Origin: Pseudomonas silvicola
Lineage (GTDB): Bacteria > Pseudomonadota > Gammaproteobacteria > Pseudomonadales > Pseudomonadaceae
DNA: 64,000 nucleotides
Reading direction: 5' to 3'
Assembly (NCBI RefSeq): GCF_026651855.1
Contig: NZ_CP093280.1
Span: forward strand, 2,520,001 to 2,584,000
The notes beneath the pieces were generated by a model. It was not told where the DNA came from. It did no database searches and worked only from the letters and a program-made list of their open reading frames with translations. The translations under genes were made by a program, and so were the position numbers. This document shows positions 47,280-57,147 of the stretch, piece by piece. The first letter of the stretch is position 1; each line of letters begins with the position of its first letter.

Positions 47280-48995
47280 TCAGCGACGCACGCGTGCCTG
47301 GATGAACGACAGCACGTCGGCGACGGCGATGGCCTGGGCCTCACCTTCGGTCCGGCTCTTGTATTCCAGGTTGCCTTCGGCCAGGCCGCGGTCGCTGACC
47401 ACGATGCGATGCGGAATGCCGATCAGTTCCATGTCGGCGAACTTGATGCCCGGGCTGGTTTTCTTGTCGCGATCGTCCAGCAGCACTTCATAACCGGCGG
47501 CGGTCAGTTCTGCGTAGAGCTTGTCGGTCGCTTCGCGCACCTGCTCGGTTTCATAGCGCAGCGGTACCAGGGCGATCTGGAAGGGGGCCAGGGTGTCATT
47601 CCAGATGATACCGCCAGCATCGTTGTTCTGCTCGATGGCCGCGGCCACCACGCGTGAAACGCCAATGCCGTAGCAACCCATGGTCAGGGTCACTGGCTTG
47701 CCGTTCTCGCCCAGTACCTGGCACTTCATCGCTTCGCTGTACTTGGTGCCCAGCTGGAAGATATGCCCCACTTCGATCCCGCGCTTGATCACCAGGGTGC
47801 CCTGGCCGTCGGGGCTTGGGTCGCCTTCGACGACATTGCGCAGGTCAGCGACTTCCGGTACTGGCAGGTCGCGCTCCCAGTTCACGCCGAAATAGTGCTT
47901 GTCATCAATGTTCGCGCCCACGCCGAAGTCGCTCATCAGCTCCACCGAGCGGTCGATGATGCAGGGGAGCGGCAGGTTCAGCGGGCCCAGGGAGCCAGCA
48001 CCGGCGCCAATGGCGTCGCGCAGTTCGGCATCGCTGGCCATGACCAGAGGGCTGGCCACCAGCGGGTGGTTGCTGGCCTTGATTTCGTTCAGTTCATGGT
48101 CGCCACGGATCACCAGGGCAATCAGCTTGCCTTCCTCGGCCGCGTGCACGATCAGAGTCTTGACGGTCTTTTCGATGGCAAGACCGAAATTTTCCACCAG
48201 CTCGGCAATGGTCTTGGCGTTCGGCGTGTCCACCAGGCGAAGTTCCTCGGTGGCGGCGCCACGGGCTTTCTCGCGCGGGATGGCCTCGGCCTTCTCGATG
48301 TTGGCGGCGTAATCGGAGGTGTCGCTGAAAACGATGTCGTCTTCACCGGACTTGGCCAGCACGTGGAACTCGTGGGAGCCGGCGCCGCCGATCGAGCCGT
48401 TGTCGGCTTCCACGGGGCGGAATTTCAAGCCCAGGCGGGTGAACACGTTGCAATAGGCCTGGTGCATGCGGTCGTAGGTCTGCTGCAGCGACGCCTGGTC
48501 GGCGTGGAAGGAGTAGGCGTCCTTCATGATGAATTCACGGCCGCGCATCAAGCCGAAGCGTGGGCGGATTTCATCGCGGAATTTGGTCTGGATCTGGTAC
48601 AGGTTGATGGGCAGCTGTTTGTAGCTGTTCAACTCGTTGCGGGCCAGGTCCGTGATCACTTCTTCGTGGGTAGGGCCGGCGCAGAAGTCGCGGTTGTGGC
48701 GGTCCTTCAGGCGCAGCAGCTCGGGGCCGTACTGTTCCCAGCGGCCGGACTCCTGCCACAGCTCGGCAGGCTGGATGCCAGGCATCAGCACTTCCAGGGC
48801 GCCAGCGGCATTCATTTCCTCGCGCACGATGTTTTCCACCTTGCGCATCACGCGCAGGCCCATCGGGAGCCAGGTGTACAGGCCCGAGGCAAGCTTGCGG
48901 ATCATGCCGGCGCGCAGCATCAGCTGATGGCTGATGACGACCGCGTCGTTGGGGACTTCTTTCTGGGTGGCGAGCAAATATTGACTGGTGCGCAT
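47280..48995 (-). CDS. proS: prolyl-tRNA synthetase
   Basis: Class-II aminoacyl-tRNA synthetase charging tRNA-Pro. 571 residues from [15 protein letters not shown], the family start; an in-frame extension to 49070 is not conserved. Motif 1/2 region [25 protein letters not shown], the inserted YbaK-type editing domain (about residues 220-405), and the anticodon-binding C-terminus are present. Confidence 0.97.
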   Translation of the reverse strand: MRTSQYLLATQKEVPNDAVVISHQLMLRAGMIRKLASGLYTWLPMGLRVMRKVENIVREEMNAAGALEVLMPGIQPAELWQESGRWEQYGPELLRLKDRHNRDFCAGPTHEEVITDLARNELNSYKQLPINLYQIQTKFRDEIRPRFGLMRGREFIMKDAYSFHADQASLQQTYDRMHQAYCNVFTRLGLKFRPVEADNGSIGGAGSHEFHVLAKSGEDDIVFSDTSDYAANIEKAEAIPREKARGAATEELRLVDTPNAKTIAELVENFGLAIEKTVKTLIVHAAEEGKLIALVIRGDHELNEIKASNHPLVASPLVMASDAELRDAIGAGAGSLGPLNLPLPCIIDRSVELMSDFGVGANIDDKHYFGVNWERDLPVPEVADLRNVVEGDPSPDGQGTLVIKRGIEVGHIFQLGTKYSEAMKCQVLGENGKPVTLTMGCYGIGVSRVVAAAIEQNNDAGGIIWNDTLAPFQIALVPLRYETEQVREATDKLYAELTAAGYEVLLDDRDKKTSPGIKFADMELIGIPHRIVVSDRGLAEGNLEYKSRTEGEAQAIAVADVLSFIQARVRR

Positions 48996-49098
48996 GATAG
49001 GCCGTGTCTGTTGCTGAATTTTATAGAGGCTGGGCATTGTACGGTGCACGCCTTGCGACGTACAGGGCATGTCGGCGTGGTGCTTGCCCCTGAAACGA

Positions 49099-49124
49099 GG
49101 AAGCCCGGCATGGGCCGGGCTTCC
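49099..49124 (-). terminator. terminator of oprD
   Basis: GGAAGCCCGGC-ATG-GGCCGGGCTTCC; on the minus strand it follows the oprD stop by about 25 bp. It has only a short T-tract. Confidence 0.7.
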
Positions 49125-49148
49125 TTGTATACCGCTGAGACCCTGGGG

Positions 49149-50504
49149 TTACAGGATCGACAGTGGGTAGTCGACGATCAGGCGGAACTCGTCGATGTTG
49201 CCTTCGGCCTGGTCGGCGTTGCCACGGTGCCATGCTTGGCGAATACGGAAGGACAGGTCTTTGGCTGGGCCTTCCTGTACTACGTATTTGGCTTCGACGT
49301 TGGTTTCGTGGTGTTTGCCGTCTTCGCCATAACCGTAAGCGCGGTATGGGCTGTCGGCGGCCATTTTGGTGCCGTCGATGTCGTCACCGTGGATGTAACG
49401 GGCCATGAAGCTCAGGCCAGGTACGCCGAAGGTGGCCATGTTCAGGTCGTAACGAGCCTGGAACGATTTCTCGCCTGGGCCGTTGAAGTCAGAGTACTGA
49501 ACGGAGTTGGCGAGGAAGATCGAGTCGCCACCGCTGTTCTTGTCGCCAAAACCGATGTAGTCGAACGGGGTGTCGCCGTTGACTTTCTGGAAGCCCAGGG
49601 TAACGGTGTGTGCCGACAGGAACGAGTAGGCGGCGGACAGCGAGAACGTGTTGTTGTCGATGCTGCCAGCGTTCGAGCTACCGGTATCGGTGGTGCGGTA
49701 GTAGTTGAAGTCGAACGTCACTGCCTGGGTATCAGTCAGTGGCAGTACGTAGTTCAGGTTGGTGTAGTACTGGTTCCAGATATCTTCCAGCTTCGCGCCG
49801 TACAGCGAAGCGGTGAAGTTATCGTTGATCGCGTACTTGCCACCGGCGTAATCAGCGGATTTCGCGGCAACACCGGCGTAGGTGGCCCACAGTTCGCCGT
49901 CGCGGTTGGTGGTGTTCGGGCTGGTGGCCGAGTAGAAGTGGCCGCCTTCCAGGTCAAGACCTTTGATTTCGCTGCTCATCAACGAGAAACCGCTGGTGGT
50001 CTGCGGGTCCAGGCGCGAGCCGCCGGCGGCGAATACCGGGGCAGTGGATGGCTGCTGGTCGCCGATTTTCAGCATGGTCTTGGAAACGCGGAACTTGATG
50101 GCCGCGCCAGCCTTGGCGTAGCTGTCATGGTTCTTGCCGTTCACGGTCTGGCCTTCGTCGTTGACGTAGGTGTCGTAGGTCAGGTTGCCCGAGCCGGAGG
50201 TGCCGGCACCGCCGTCAAGCTTCAGGCCGAGGTAACCGAAGGCATCGATACCCACGCCGATGGTGCCTTGGGTGAAGCCGGAAGTGAACACGCCCTGAAT
50301 GCCTTGGGACCAGTCACGCAGGTCATGGGCGCCGTCGCGCTTGTTGCGGTTGAAGTAGTAGTTGCGAAGCAGCAGGTTCAGGGTGCTGTCTTCGACAAAG
50401 CCCTTGGAGTCCGCCTGATCGCTAACGAATGCTGCGGCGCTGGCCAGCTGCGTGCTAGCCGCGGTAACTGCCAGTGCGATTGCGCTCCACTTAATCACTT
50501 TCAT
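49149..50504 (-). CDS. oprD: OprD-family outer-membrane porin
   Basis: 451 residues with signal peptide (about 1-24, ending ASAAA) and an OprD N-terminus (AFVSDQADSKGFVEDSTLNLLLRNYYFNR). OprD porins are monomeric 18-strand barrels taking up basic amino acids and, in P. aeruginosa, carbapenems. The place between proS and HIT-slyX matches the P. aeruginosa oprD locus; family members have varied substrates, so the exact one is inferred. AAAGGAG precedes the ATG. Confidence 0.88.
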   Translation of the reverse strand: MKVIKWSAIALAVTAASTQLASAAAFVSDQADSKGFVEDSTLNLLLRNYYFNRNKRDGAHDLRDWSQGIQGVFTSGFTQGTIGVGIDAFGYLGLKLDGGAGTSGSGNLTYDTYVNDEGQTVNGKNHDSYAKAGAAIKFRVSKTMLKIGDQQPSTAPVFAAGGSRLDPQTTSGFSLMSSEIKGLDLEGGHFYSATSPNTTNRDGELWATYAGVAAKSADYAGGKYAINDNFTASLYGAKLEDIWNQYYTNLNYVLPLTDTQAVTFDFNYYRTTDTGSSNAGSIDNNTFSLSAAYSFLSAHTVTLGFQKVNGDTPFDYIGFGDKNSGGDSIFLANSVQYSDFNGPGEKSFQARYDLNMATFGVPGLSFMARYIHGDDIDGTKMAADSPYRAYGYGEDGKHHETNVEAKYVVQEGPAKDLSFRIRQAWHRGNADQAEGNIDEFRLIVDYPLSIL

Positions 50505-51415
50505 CGTGATTTGCTCCTTTGGTTTTTAGGAAGAGTACTGCCGTCCCACCTGAATTATTATCTGGGCGGCTCTTTCTTTTTGTGTCGGCGCAACTTATAT
50601 CACGCTGACGCTTTATGGCGATACTTCTCAGCTCAATCTTGCAGTTTCTTTACGAGCCTGTCGCAAAAACTTCCATCCCTGTCGCAAACCACAGCTTTGG
50701 TGTAACAAGCTGCACAACTACAGCGCTGTTTTCAAGGTCGCGGCATAGAGGAAAAAGTTCTAGCCTCCTGCTTGAAAACACCTCCGGGGCATCCGTGCAG
50801 CTGCTGTTATATGTCGCCGGTCAACCCGTCTCGGGCTGCCTGCTGACTTGGGTGGGTACGAATGCAACAAGCGTGCACAAACGTGCCAGGCGATGACAAA
50901 ACTTTCACTTTTTTTTCGCAAGGGCCACCGCGCCTAATGAAAACGGGGCCGTGACAGGGAACTTGACGGCGCAAAAATGATCGCGTTCGTTTCCGAACCT
51001 GTGCTGAAACGTTACCGATGGCGCCGGCGAGTGGGAACTTGGCGGATGAATGGCGCACTGGCATTACTCACTCTGGGCCGTTTTGGTGCGAAAAGTAGCG
51101 GTTGCTCCTCGCAGCCTAGTAGAGAGTTCTACTTTGGCAAACCCGACCACAGGCGTGGGGAATCTCCCCTTTGAACGATTGCGTGGCAGGCCTTGCGGGC
51201 GGTTGTCCACAGGGCTTGGACGCACCAACGTCGGCGGCTGATTTTGGTGCGTGGCGCGCCGTGTTGGTGCGCCCTGGTGCCTCTTCGCAGGCCGCCTGTC
51301 GCGCCGTGCTGGCGTTAGTCCGTGAAGCTGCGGGCAATCGCGGGTATCCTGTATCGGCATGCGGCCTCCTGGCTCGTCGTGCTAAAAAAATGTTCACCTT
51401 GCCGGAGATCTCACG
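50505..51415. other. 911-bp region without a recognised gene
   Basis: Upstream of oprD and of the HIT gene. Open frames here are short and without conserved motifs. The side next to oprD is AT-richer, with ATAATA, likely its promoter. Between 51083 and 51271 the octamer TTGGTGCG occurs three times and once inverted (CGCACCAA at 51221), making a 31-bp dyad 51221-51251. A DnaA-box-like TTGTCCACA is at about 51203. No RNA gene was recognised. Confidence 0.5.
51221..51251. promoter_or_regulatory. CGCACCAA-N15-TTGGTGCG inverted repeat
   Basis: Eight-base perfect arms 165 bp before the HIT gene, with further direct copies of TTGGTGCG at 51083 and 51264. The half-site resembles the NtrC half-site GCACCA but the spacing is wrong. 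Possible operator cluster. Confidence 0.35.
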
Positions 51416-51853
51416 GTGTTTTCTTTAGATTCGCGCTTGCACCAGGACACCCATGTCATCGGGGATTTTCCCCTGAGCCGGCTGCTGCTGAGCAATGACG
51501 CCAACTATCCCTGGTTTATTCTGGTGCCTCGTCGGGAGGCTATCAGCGAGCTGTTTCAGCTCAGTGACACCGACCAGTTTCAGTTGTGGCAGGAAACCAC
51601 TTTCCTGGCGCAAGTTCTGAAGGACGCCTACGCGGCTGACAAGATGAATGTGGCGACGTTGGGTAATGTTGTCGCCCAGTTGCACATGCATGTAATAGTG
51701 CGCCACACGGATGATGCCGCCTGGCCGGCACCGGTATGGGGTAAAGTTGCCGGGAAGCCCTACAGTGCCGAACAAGTTGCGCAGGTGCGTGCGCGGTTAC
51801 GTGACGTGCTTACCAGCGATTTTGTATTTCTGGAGGCTGACCATGACGCTTGA
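51416..51853 (+). CDS. HIT-family protein
   Basis: 145 residues. Histidine-triad nucleotide-binding fold with the motif [10 protein letters not shown]: the middle His (nucleophile in Hint/Fhit) and last His are kept, the first is Gln. GTG start with GGAGA ribosome-binding site. Its end overlaps the slyX start by 11 bp. Substrate unknown, possibly a nucleotidyl hydrolase. Confidence 0.88.
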   Translation: MFSLDSRLHQDTHVIGDFPLSRLLLSNDANYPWFILVPRREAISELFQLSDTDQFQLWQETTFLAQVLKDAYAADKMNVATLGNVVAQLHMHVIVRHTDDAAWPAPVWGKVAGKPYSAEQVAQVRARLRDVLTSDFVFLEADHDA

Positions 51854-52049
51854 AGCCCGGGTCATGGAGCTGGAAAGCCGCCTGGCTTTCCAGGATGACA
51901 CTATCCAGGCGCTTAATGATGAGCTGGTGCAACAGCAGCGTCAGGTCGAGCGCCTGCAGTTGCAGATGGCTGCCTTGCTCAAGCGCCAGGAAGAAATGGT
52001 CGGCCAGTTCGGCATGAGCGAGCAGGAAGCACCGCCGCCTCATTATTGA
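51843..52049 (+). CDS. slyX: SlyX family protein
   Basis: 68 residues, almost entirely coiled coil ([26 protein letters not shown]...), ending PPPHY, the SlyX signature. Function unknown. It starts inside the end of the HIT gene. Confidence 0.92.
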   Translation: MTLEARVMELESRLAFQDDTIQALNDELVQQQRQVERLQLQMAALLKRQEEMVGQFGMSEQEAPPPHY

Positions 52050-52063
52050 GAAACCACGGGCCC

Positions 52064-52105
52064 AAAAAAACCCGCGTTCGGCTTCGGCCGAGCGCGGGTT
52101 TTTTC
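52064..52105. terminator. bidirectional terminator after slyX
   Basis: AAAAAAACCCGCG...CGCGGGTTTTTT with an inner GGC/GCC extension; it serves slyX and the convergent cold-shock-domain gene. Confidence 0.88.
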
Positions 52106-52114
52106 ATGGCCGGG

Positions 52115-52717
52115 TCAGCGCCGCGGGGAGGCGGCGATCACGTCTTCGGCCTGCAGACCTTTGTCGCGGTTCATCACCGAGAACTCCACGCGTTGGCCTT
52201 CGACCAGTACGCGATGGCCTTCGCCACGGATGGCGCGAAAATGCACGAAGATATCGTCGCCCGAGTCGCGGGAAATGAAGCCGAAACCCTTGGAGGTATT
52301 GAACCACTTCACGGTGCCGGTATCCCGGTTGCTCATGTCGTAGGAAGGGGCGGCAGCAGCAGGGCTGGCCGTATAGAAGCTGGTCGCCAGGTGCAGCAGC
52401 ACAGCCACTACGGCGCAGGCCAGGCTGGGCAGGATAGCGGCGAAACCACCGATATTGCCCAGGGGCGCCAGCAAGGTAACGGTTTGCAGGACCACGGCCA
52501 GAACCAGCAGGATGCTGACCAGGTTTTGCAGTTGATGGCGTGGGCCCTTGTTCCAGTAGGGGATCACCGGGGCAAGGATCAGGTTGAGCAAGCCGAAGAA
52601 TGCCAGGTAGATGGCATCGGGTTGTTGCAGGTAAGGCACCGCTTCGGCCCGCAGGCTGGGTATGACGGACAGCAGCAAAGCTGCGGCGCCCGTCAGGAGG
52701 TGGACAATTTTCAACAT
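52115..52717 (-). CDS. membrane protein with C-terminal cold-shock domain
   Basis: 200 residues: four hydrophobic segments (about 7-24, 38-56, 66-85 and 92-110), a short Ala/Pro linker, then a CspA-type domain ([28 protein letters not shown], with both RNP motifs). The nucleic-acid-binding domain would face the cytoplasm, tethered to the inner membrane. The upstream 510 bp may include a long leader, as in csp genes. Confidence 0.85.
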   Translation of the reverse strand: MLKIVHLLTGAAALLLSVIPSLRAEAVPYLQQPDAIYLAFFGLLNLILAPVIPYWNKGPRHQLQNLVSILLVLAVVLQTVTLLAPLGNIGGFAAILPSLACAVVAVLLHLATSFYTASPAAAAPSYDMSNRDTGTVKWFNTSKGFGFISRDSGDDIFVHFRAIRGEGHRVLVEGQRVEFSVMNRDKGLQAEDVIAASPRR

Positions 52718-53229
52718 TTTATTTAACTCACGTTCAGACGGATCACGAGGAAGAGCTGGCGCGCCACGGTGCGCATCGGAACAAAATGAGACGCAGTTCA
52801 CGGGGCAGGCACAGCCTGCACGGGCACACGTAATAAAGGTGTGTACAGCGCAGGGCTTCTATTTAACAGCAAAGCGTGGACCTACTCAAATCAGCGGCCC
52901 GGACGGTCATGGCGTGTCTCCGGTCCAAACGTTTGCGCTGCGCAGGGCAAGTGCAGGGAGCGGCAATGGTGGGTAGAGGGGGGTATTACCCGGTCATGTG
53001 CAATGCAAGAACACCGTCATGCGGGTCAATGCCCCGTGCTGCCCGGCTCCAGGCAGTTGGCCGGGTTACCCCGGTAAACTATTACTTGGCCATGGTGATG
53101 AGTTCCTACACAGGGAAGTGTCGGTTCCGCTAGTTGTGGGTATTTAGTTAGGGCTTCATAGGCGCAGGGAAATGATGAACTGCAGGTGTTCTTTCAAATG
53201 CACTTTTACACAAGGATGTGGTGCTGATC
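52718..53229. other. 512-bp region without a gene
   Basis: Likely leader and promoter of the cold-shock-domain gene and promoter of the RHH gene. No conserved frame, tRNA or strong repeat. Short palindromic runs (GGGGGGTATTACCC, CCGGGTTACCCCGG) are present near 52980-53075. Confidence 0.45.
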
Positions 53230-53562
53230 ATGACTAGGGAAATGACTCGAAGTGTTCGACTGCCGTCGGCGGCCGGCAAGATCAATGACGATCCATTCGT
53301 CGCCGATTTCAACATGGGGCTCGCGCAGCCGCTCTCGCGTTCCGTGCGGCTCAATGGTTTCGCCACCTGCCTTCGGCTCGAGCAGGTGTACTGGAAGATT
53401 CTGGACCGCATCGCCTCGGCCAATGGCTGCTCGGTCAATGCCATACTTTCCCATGTGGACCGTGAGGTCCACCTGCGCCACGGTGGGGTCAAGAACTTCA
53501 GTGGGCTGATTCGCGTGGTCTGTGTCGTGCACTTGCTGCAGCGCGAGGATACCGCCCATTGA
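53230..53562 (+). CDS. ribbon-helix-helix domain protein
   Basis: 110 residues. The RHH_4-type domain (RSVRLNGFATCLRLEQVYWKILDRIASANGCSVNAILSHVDREV...) covers residues about 37-105; such proteins are usually small DNA-binding regulators. The start is uncertain (ATG at 53230 or 53242). It is followed by the FmdB-type gene. Confidence 0.8.
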   Translation: MTREMTRSVRLPSAAGKINDDPFVADFNMGLAQPLSRSVRLNGFATCLRLEQVYWKILDRIASANGCSVNAILSHVDREVHLRHGGVKNFSGLIRVVCVVHLLQREDTAH

Positions 53563-53689
53563 GCGGGGCGGGGCGGCGCGCGACATTCGGGGTGTCGCCA
53601 CGGCTGCAAGTCGCGCGGTATAAGGATATAATCCCGCGCTTTGCCGCGTGGCGCGGCCGTGCCGTGTACTTGTTTGCCGAGACATTCCC

Positions 53690-53911
53690 ATGCCCATGTA
53701 CGACTATCAATGTGCTTCCTGCGGTCACCAGATGGAAGTCATCCAGAAAATCAGTGCGTCGCCACTGACCGACTGCCCGGCCTGTGAGGCCCCCGAGCTG
53801 AAGAAGATGCTCTCCATGCCCGGCTTTCGCCTGAGCGGGACCGGCTGGTACGAGACCGACTTCAAGACCGGCAGCAAAAAGAATCTGGCGGGCGGCGACA
53901 AGGCTGATTGA
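53690..53911 (+). CDS. FmdB-type zinc-ribbon protein
   Basis: 73 residues; begins MPMYDYQCASCGHQMEV with CxxC and a second CPAC pair, the FmdB putative regulatory zinc ribbon. It normally precedes aspS in Pseudomonas, and does so here. Confidence 0.92.
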   Translation: MPMYDYQCASCGHQMEVIQKISASPLTDCPACEAPELKKMLSMPGFRLSGTGWYETDFKTGSKKNLAGGDKAD

Positions 53912-54005
53912 GTTGAACTGCACCCGCAGGGTCTTGCACTATTAGCCCAGCCAAGGCTTGCAAGCCTTTTTCCGAATACCGAATACGAGAAGCGAAACCA
54001 CCATC

Positions 54006-55808
54006 ATGATGCGCAGCCATTATTGCGGCCAACTGAACGAGACCCTGGACGGTCAGGAAATCACCCTTTGCGGCTGGGTCCACCGCCGTCGCGACCATGG
54101 CGGGGTGATTTTCCTCGATATCCGTGATCGTGAAGGTCTGGCCCAGGTGGTCTTCGACCCGGATCGCGCCGACACCTTCGCCGCTGCCGACCGCGTGCGC
54201 AGCGAATACGTGGTCAAGGTCACCGGCAAGGTGCGCCTGCGTCCGGCCGGTGCCGTCAACCCGAACATGGCCTCTGGCCAGATCGAAGTGCTGGGTTACG
54301 AGCTGGAAGTGCTGAACGAAGCGGAAACCCCGCCGTTCCCGCTGAACGAATTCTCCGACGTGGGTGAAGAAACCCGCCTGCGCTATCGTTTCATCGACCT
54401 GCGCCGCCCTGAAATGGCCGAGAAGCTGCGCCTGCGTTCGCGCATGACCACCAGCATCCGTCGGTTCCTGGACGAAAACGGCTTCCTTGACGTCGAGACG
54501 CCGATCCTGACCCGCGCCACCCCTGAAGGTGCCCGCGACTACCTGGTGCCGAGCCGCACCCACGCCGGCAGCTTCTTCGCGCTGCCGCAGTCGCCGCAAT
54601 TGTTCAAGCAACTGCTGATGGTGGCCGGCTTCGACCGTTACTACCAGATCGCCAAGTGCTTCCGCGACGAAGACCTGCGTGCCGATCGTCAGCCTGAGTT
54701 CACTCAGATCGACATCGAAACCAGCTTCCTCAACGAGGAAGACATCATGGGCCTGACCGAAGGCATGATCCGCAACCTGTTCAAGGAAGTGCTGGACCTG
54801 GAATTCGGCGAGTTCCCGCACATGACCTTCGAAGAAGCCATGCGCCGCTACGGTTCCGACAAGCCGGACCTGCGTAACCCGCTGGAACTGGTTGACGTTG
54901 CCGACCAGCTCAAGGACGTGGAATTCAAGGTGTTCAGCGGCCCGGCCAACGACCCGAAATGCCGCGTCGCCGCCCTGCGCGTGCCTGGCGGTGCCAGCAT
55001 GCCGCGCAGCAAGATCGACGACTACACCAAGTTCGTCGGCATCTACGGTGCCAAGGGCCTGGCGTACATCAAGGTCAACGAGCGCGCCAAGGGCGTCGAA
55101 GGCCTGCAGTCGCCTATCGTCAAGAACATCCCGGAAGCCGCGTTGAACACTATTCTGGACCGCGTGGGCGCCGTTGATGGCGACATCGTGTTCTTCGGTG
55201 CCGACAAGGCCAAGATCGTCAGCGAGGCCCTGGGCGCCAACATGAGCCGCGACATCATCGACCGCGCGGTGGCCCGTGGTACGGGCGCGGCCGCCACCGA
55301 TGACATGGTCGAGCTCACCTACGAAGGCTACGGCCCGGGCGGCGTGGCGGTAATGGTCGAGTGCATGACCGACAACCGCAACCGTACCGCCGCGGCCGTG
55401 CGCCACGCGTTCAGCAAGTCCGGTGGCAACCTGGGCACCGACGGTTCGGTGGCCTACCTGTTCGAGCGCAAGGGGCAGATTTCCTTTGCCGCCGGCACGG
55501 ACGAAGACGCGCTGATGGAGGCGGCCATGGAAGCCGACGCCGATGACGTCACCACCCATGAAGACGGCTCAATGGACGTGTTTACTTCGTTCGCCAGCTT
55601 CTACGCGGTGCGCAACGCCCTGGAAGCCTCGGGCTTGAAGTCCACCGACGCGGAAATCGTCATGGTGCCGAGCACCAGCGCCGAGCTGGACCTGGAAGGG
55701 GCCGAGAAAGTCATCCGCCTGATCGATATGCTCGAAGACCTGGACGATGTGCAGAACGTCTACTCCAACGCGCAGATCCCGGACGAAGTGATGGAAAAGC
55801 TCGGCTGA
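54006..55808 (+). pseudogene. aspS: aspS (5' part) fused in frame to yebC (3' part)
   Basis: 600 codons. Residues 1-411 are aspartyl-tRNA synthetase: OB anticodon-binding domain, motif 1, and motif 2 [16 protein letters not shown]. After SEALGA the frame continues as YebC residue 60 ([14 protein letters not shown]...) to the YebC C-terminus. AspRS residues about 412-542, with the motif-3 region GLDR, are missing, so the chimera cannot charge tRNA. The join lies at AGGCCCTGGGCGCC (55225-55238), shared by both parents. The C-terminal 49 AspRS codons are at 58882. Either an artefact or a real rearrangement. Confidence 0.9.
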
Positions 55809-55915
55809 TCCCGCGCCACGTTCTACTCTTGAGGCCGGAGCAGCAGAATCGCGCGAGTGAGCGCGGCTTTGTCGCTCCGGTTTCTGCTTTTTCGGCCTTT
55901 CGAGCTGCAGGCTTT

Positions 55916-56440
55916 ATGACGTTAATTCTTGGTATCGACCCCGGTTCGCGCGTCACCGGCTATGGTGTGGTGCGCGATACGGGCCGTGGCTGCGAATATG
56001 TGGCTTCGGGTTGCATCCGCACCGGTGGTGGTGAACTGCAGGCGCGCTTGCAGATCATCTTTCGTGGCGTGCGCGAAGTGATCCAGACCTATGGCCCTGT
56101 CACCATGGGCATTGAAAAGGTATTCATGGCGCGCAATGCCGACTCGGCCCTGAAACTGGGGCAGGCCCGTGGGGCCGCCATCGTCGCCGCCATGGAGGAG
56201 GGCCTGGAAGTGGCTGAGTACTCCGCCACCCAGATCAAGCAGGCCGTGGCCGGTACCGGTGGTGCCAGCAAGGAGCAGGTGCAGATGATGGTCATGCACC
56301 TGCTCAAGCTGGTGGCCAAGCCGCAGATGGACGCCTCCGATGCCCTGGCCATCGCCCTGACCCACGCTCATACCCGTTCAAGCCTGATTCCCCATGGCCT
56401 GAGCACGGCGCGCAGCCGTGGCGGGCGCCTGCGGTTGTGA
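55916..56440 (+). CDS. ruvC: Holliday junction resolvase RuvC
   Basis: Endonuclease that resolves Holliday junctions with RuvAB. 174 residues. Catalytic acidic residues are in [13 protein letters not shown] (Asp7), [11 protein letters not shown], and [14 protein letters not shown]. The ATG at 55916 is the family start. Only one copy is in the window, although ruvB and ybgC are duplicated. Confidence 0.96.
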   Translation: MTLILGIDPGSRVTGYGVVRDTGRGCEYVASGCIRTGGGELQARLQIIFRGVREVIQTYGPVTMGIEKVFMARNADSALKLGQARGAAIVAAMEEGLEVAEYSATQIKQAVAGTGGASKEQVQMMVMHLLKLVAKPQMDASDALAIALTHAHTRSSLIPHGLSTARSRGGRLRL

Positions 56441-56538
56441 CTGGCATCATCTGCTGAACATTTTTGACTTGCATGGCCGGTGGGGCCTGCAATGATGGCG
56501 GGCATTGCCTGCCGGTATCGCAACTATAGGATTGGACA

Positions 56539-57147
56539 GTGATTGGACGTTTGCGCGGCACCTTGGCGGAAAAGCAGCCGCCGCACCTGATTCTCGACGT
56601 CAACGGCCTGGGCTACGAGCTGGAAGTGCCAATGACCACTCTGTACCGCTTGCCGCCGGTCGGTCAGGCGGTGACTTTGCATACCCATCTGGTGGTGCGC
56701 GAGGATGCTCAGTTACTCTACGGTTTCTTTGAAAAACGCGAGCGCGAACTGTTCCGCGAGCTTATTCGCCTCAATGGCGTGGGCCCCAAGCTGGCGCTGG
56801 CGCTGATGTCGAGCCTGGACGTCGATGAACTGGTGCGTTGCGTGCAGGCCCAGGATGCCTCGGCCCTGACGAAGGTGCCGGGGGTGGGCAAGAAAACCGC
56901 CGAGCGTTTGCTGGTCGAGCTCAAGGACCGTTTCAAGGCCTGGGAGACCGCCCCGGCGATGTTCGAACTGATGCCTACCGGTCCCAATACCGCGCCGCCG
57001 GTGGCCACCGCCGAGGCCGACGCTGTCAGCGCCTTGATTTCCCTGGGCTACAAACCCCAGGAAGCCAGCAAGGCCGTGTCGGCCATCAAGACCAAAGGCC
57101 TGAGCAGCGAAGAGCTGATCCGCCACGCCCTGAAGGGAATGATTTAA
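56539..57147 (+). CDS. ruvA: Holliday junction branch migration protein RuvA
   Basis: Tetramer that binds four-way junctions and loads RuvB. 202 residues from GTG 56539. OB fold 1-62, two helix-hairpin-helix motifs ([30 protein letters not shown]), and a C-terminal RuvB-binding domain. The last 74 codons are repeated at 59475. Differs from that repeat at ETAP versus EATP. ruvB starts at the next base after its stop. Confidence 0.96.
   Translation: MIGRLRGTLAEKQPPHLILDVNGLGYELEVPMTTLYRLPPVGQAVTLHTHLVVREDAQLLYGFFEKRERELFRELIRLNGVGPKLALALMSSLDVDELVRCVQAQDASALTKVPGVGKKTAERLLVELKDRFKAWETAPAMFELMPTGPNTAPPVATAEADAVSALISLGYKPQEASKAVSAIKTKGLSSEELIRHALKGMI

Noticed and set aside
47763-50705. 980-codon open frame on the plus strand opposite proS and oprD
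   Set aside because: It is antisense to two well-supported genes, lacks any domain, and arises from high-GC third-position bias.
50615-50896. 93-codon frame in the oprD upstream region
   Set aside because: No ribosome-binding site, no conserved motif, and it overlaps the probable oprD promoter.
51200-51212. DnaA box suggesting an origin
   Set aside because: A single imperfect TTGTCCACA; no cluster and no dnaA/gidA neighbourhood.
53862-55559. 565-codon minus frame opposite the aspS::yebC chimera
   Set aside because: Shadow frame; it stays open because the joins preserve codon phase.
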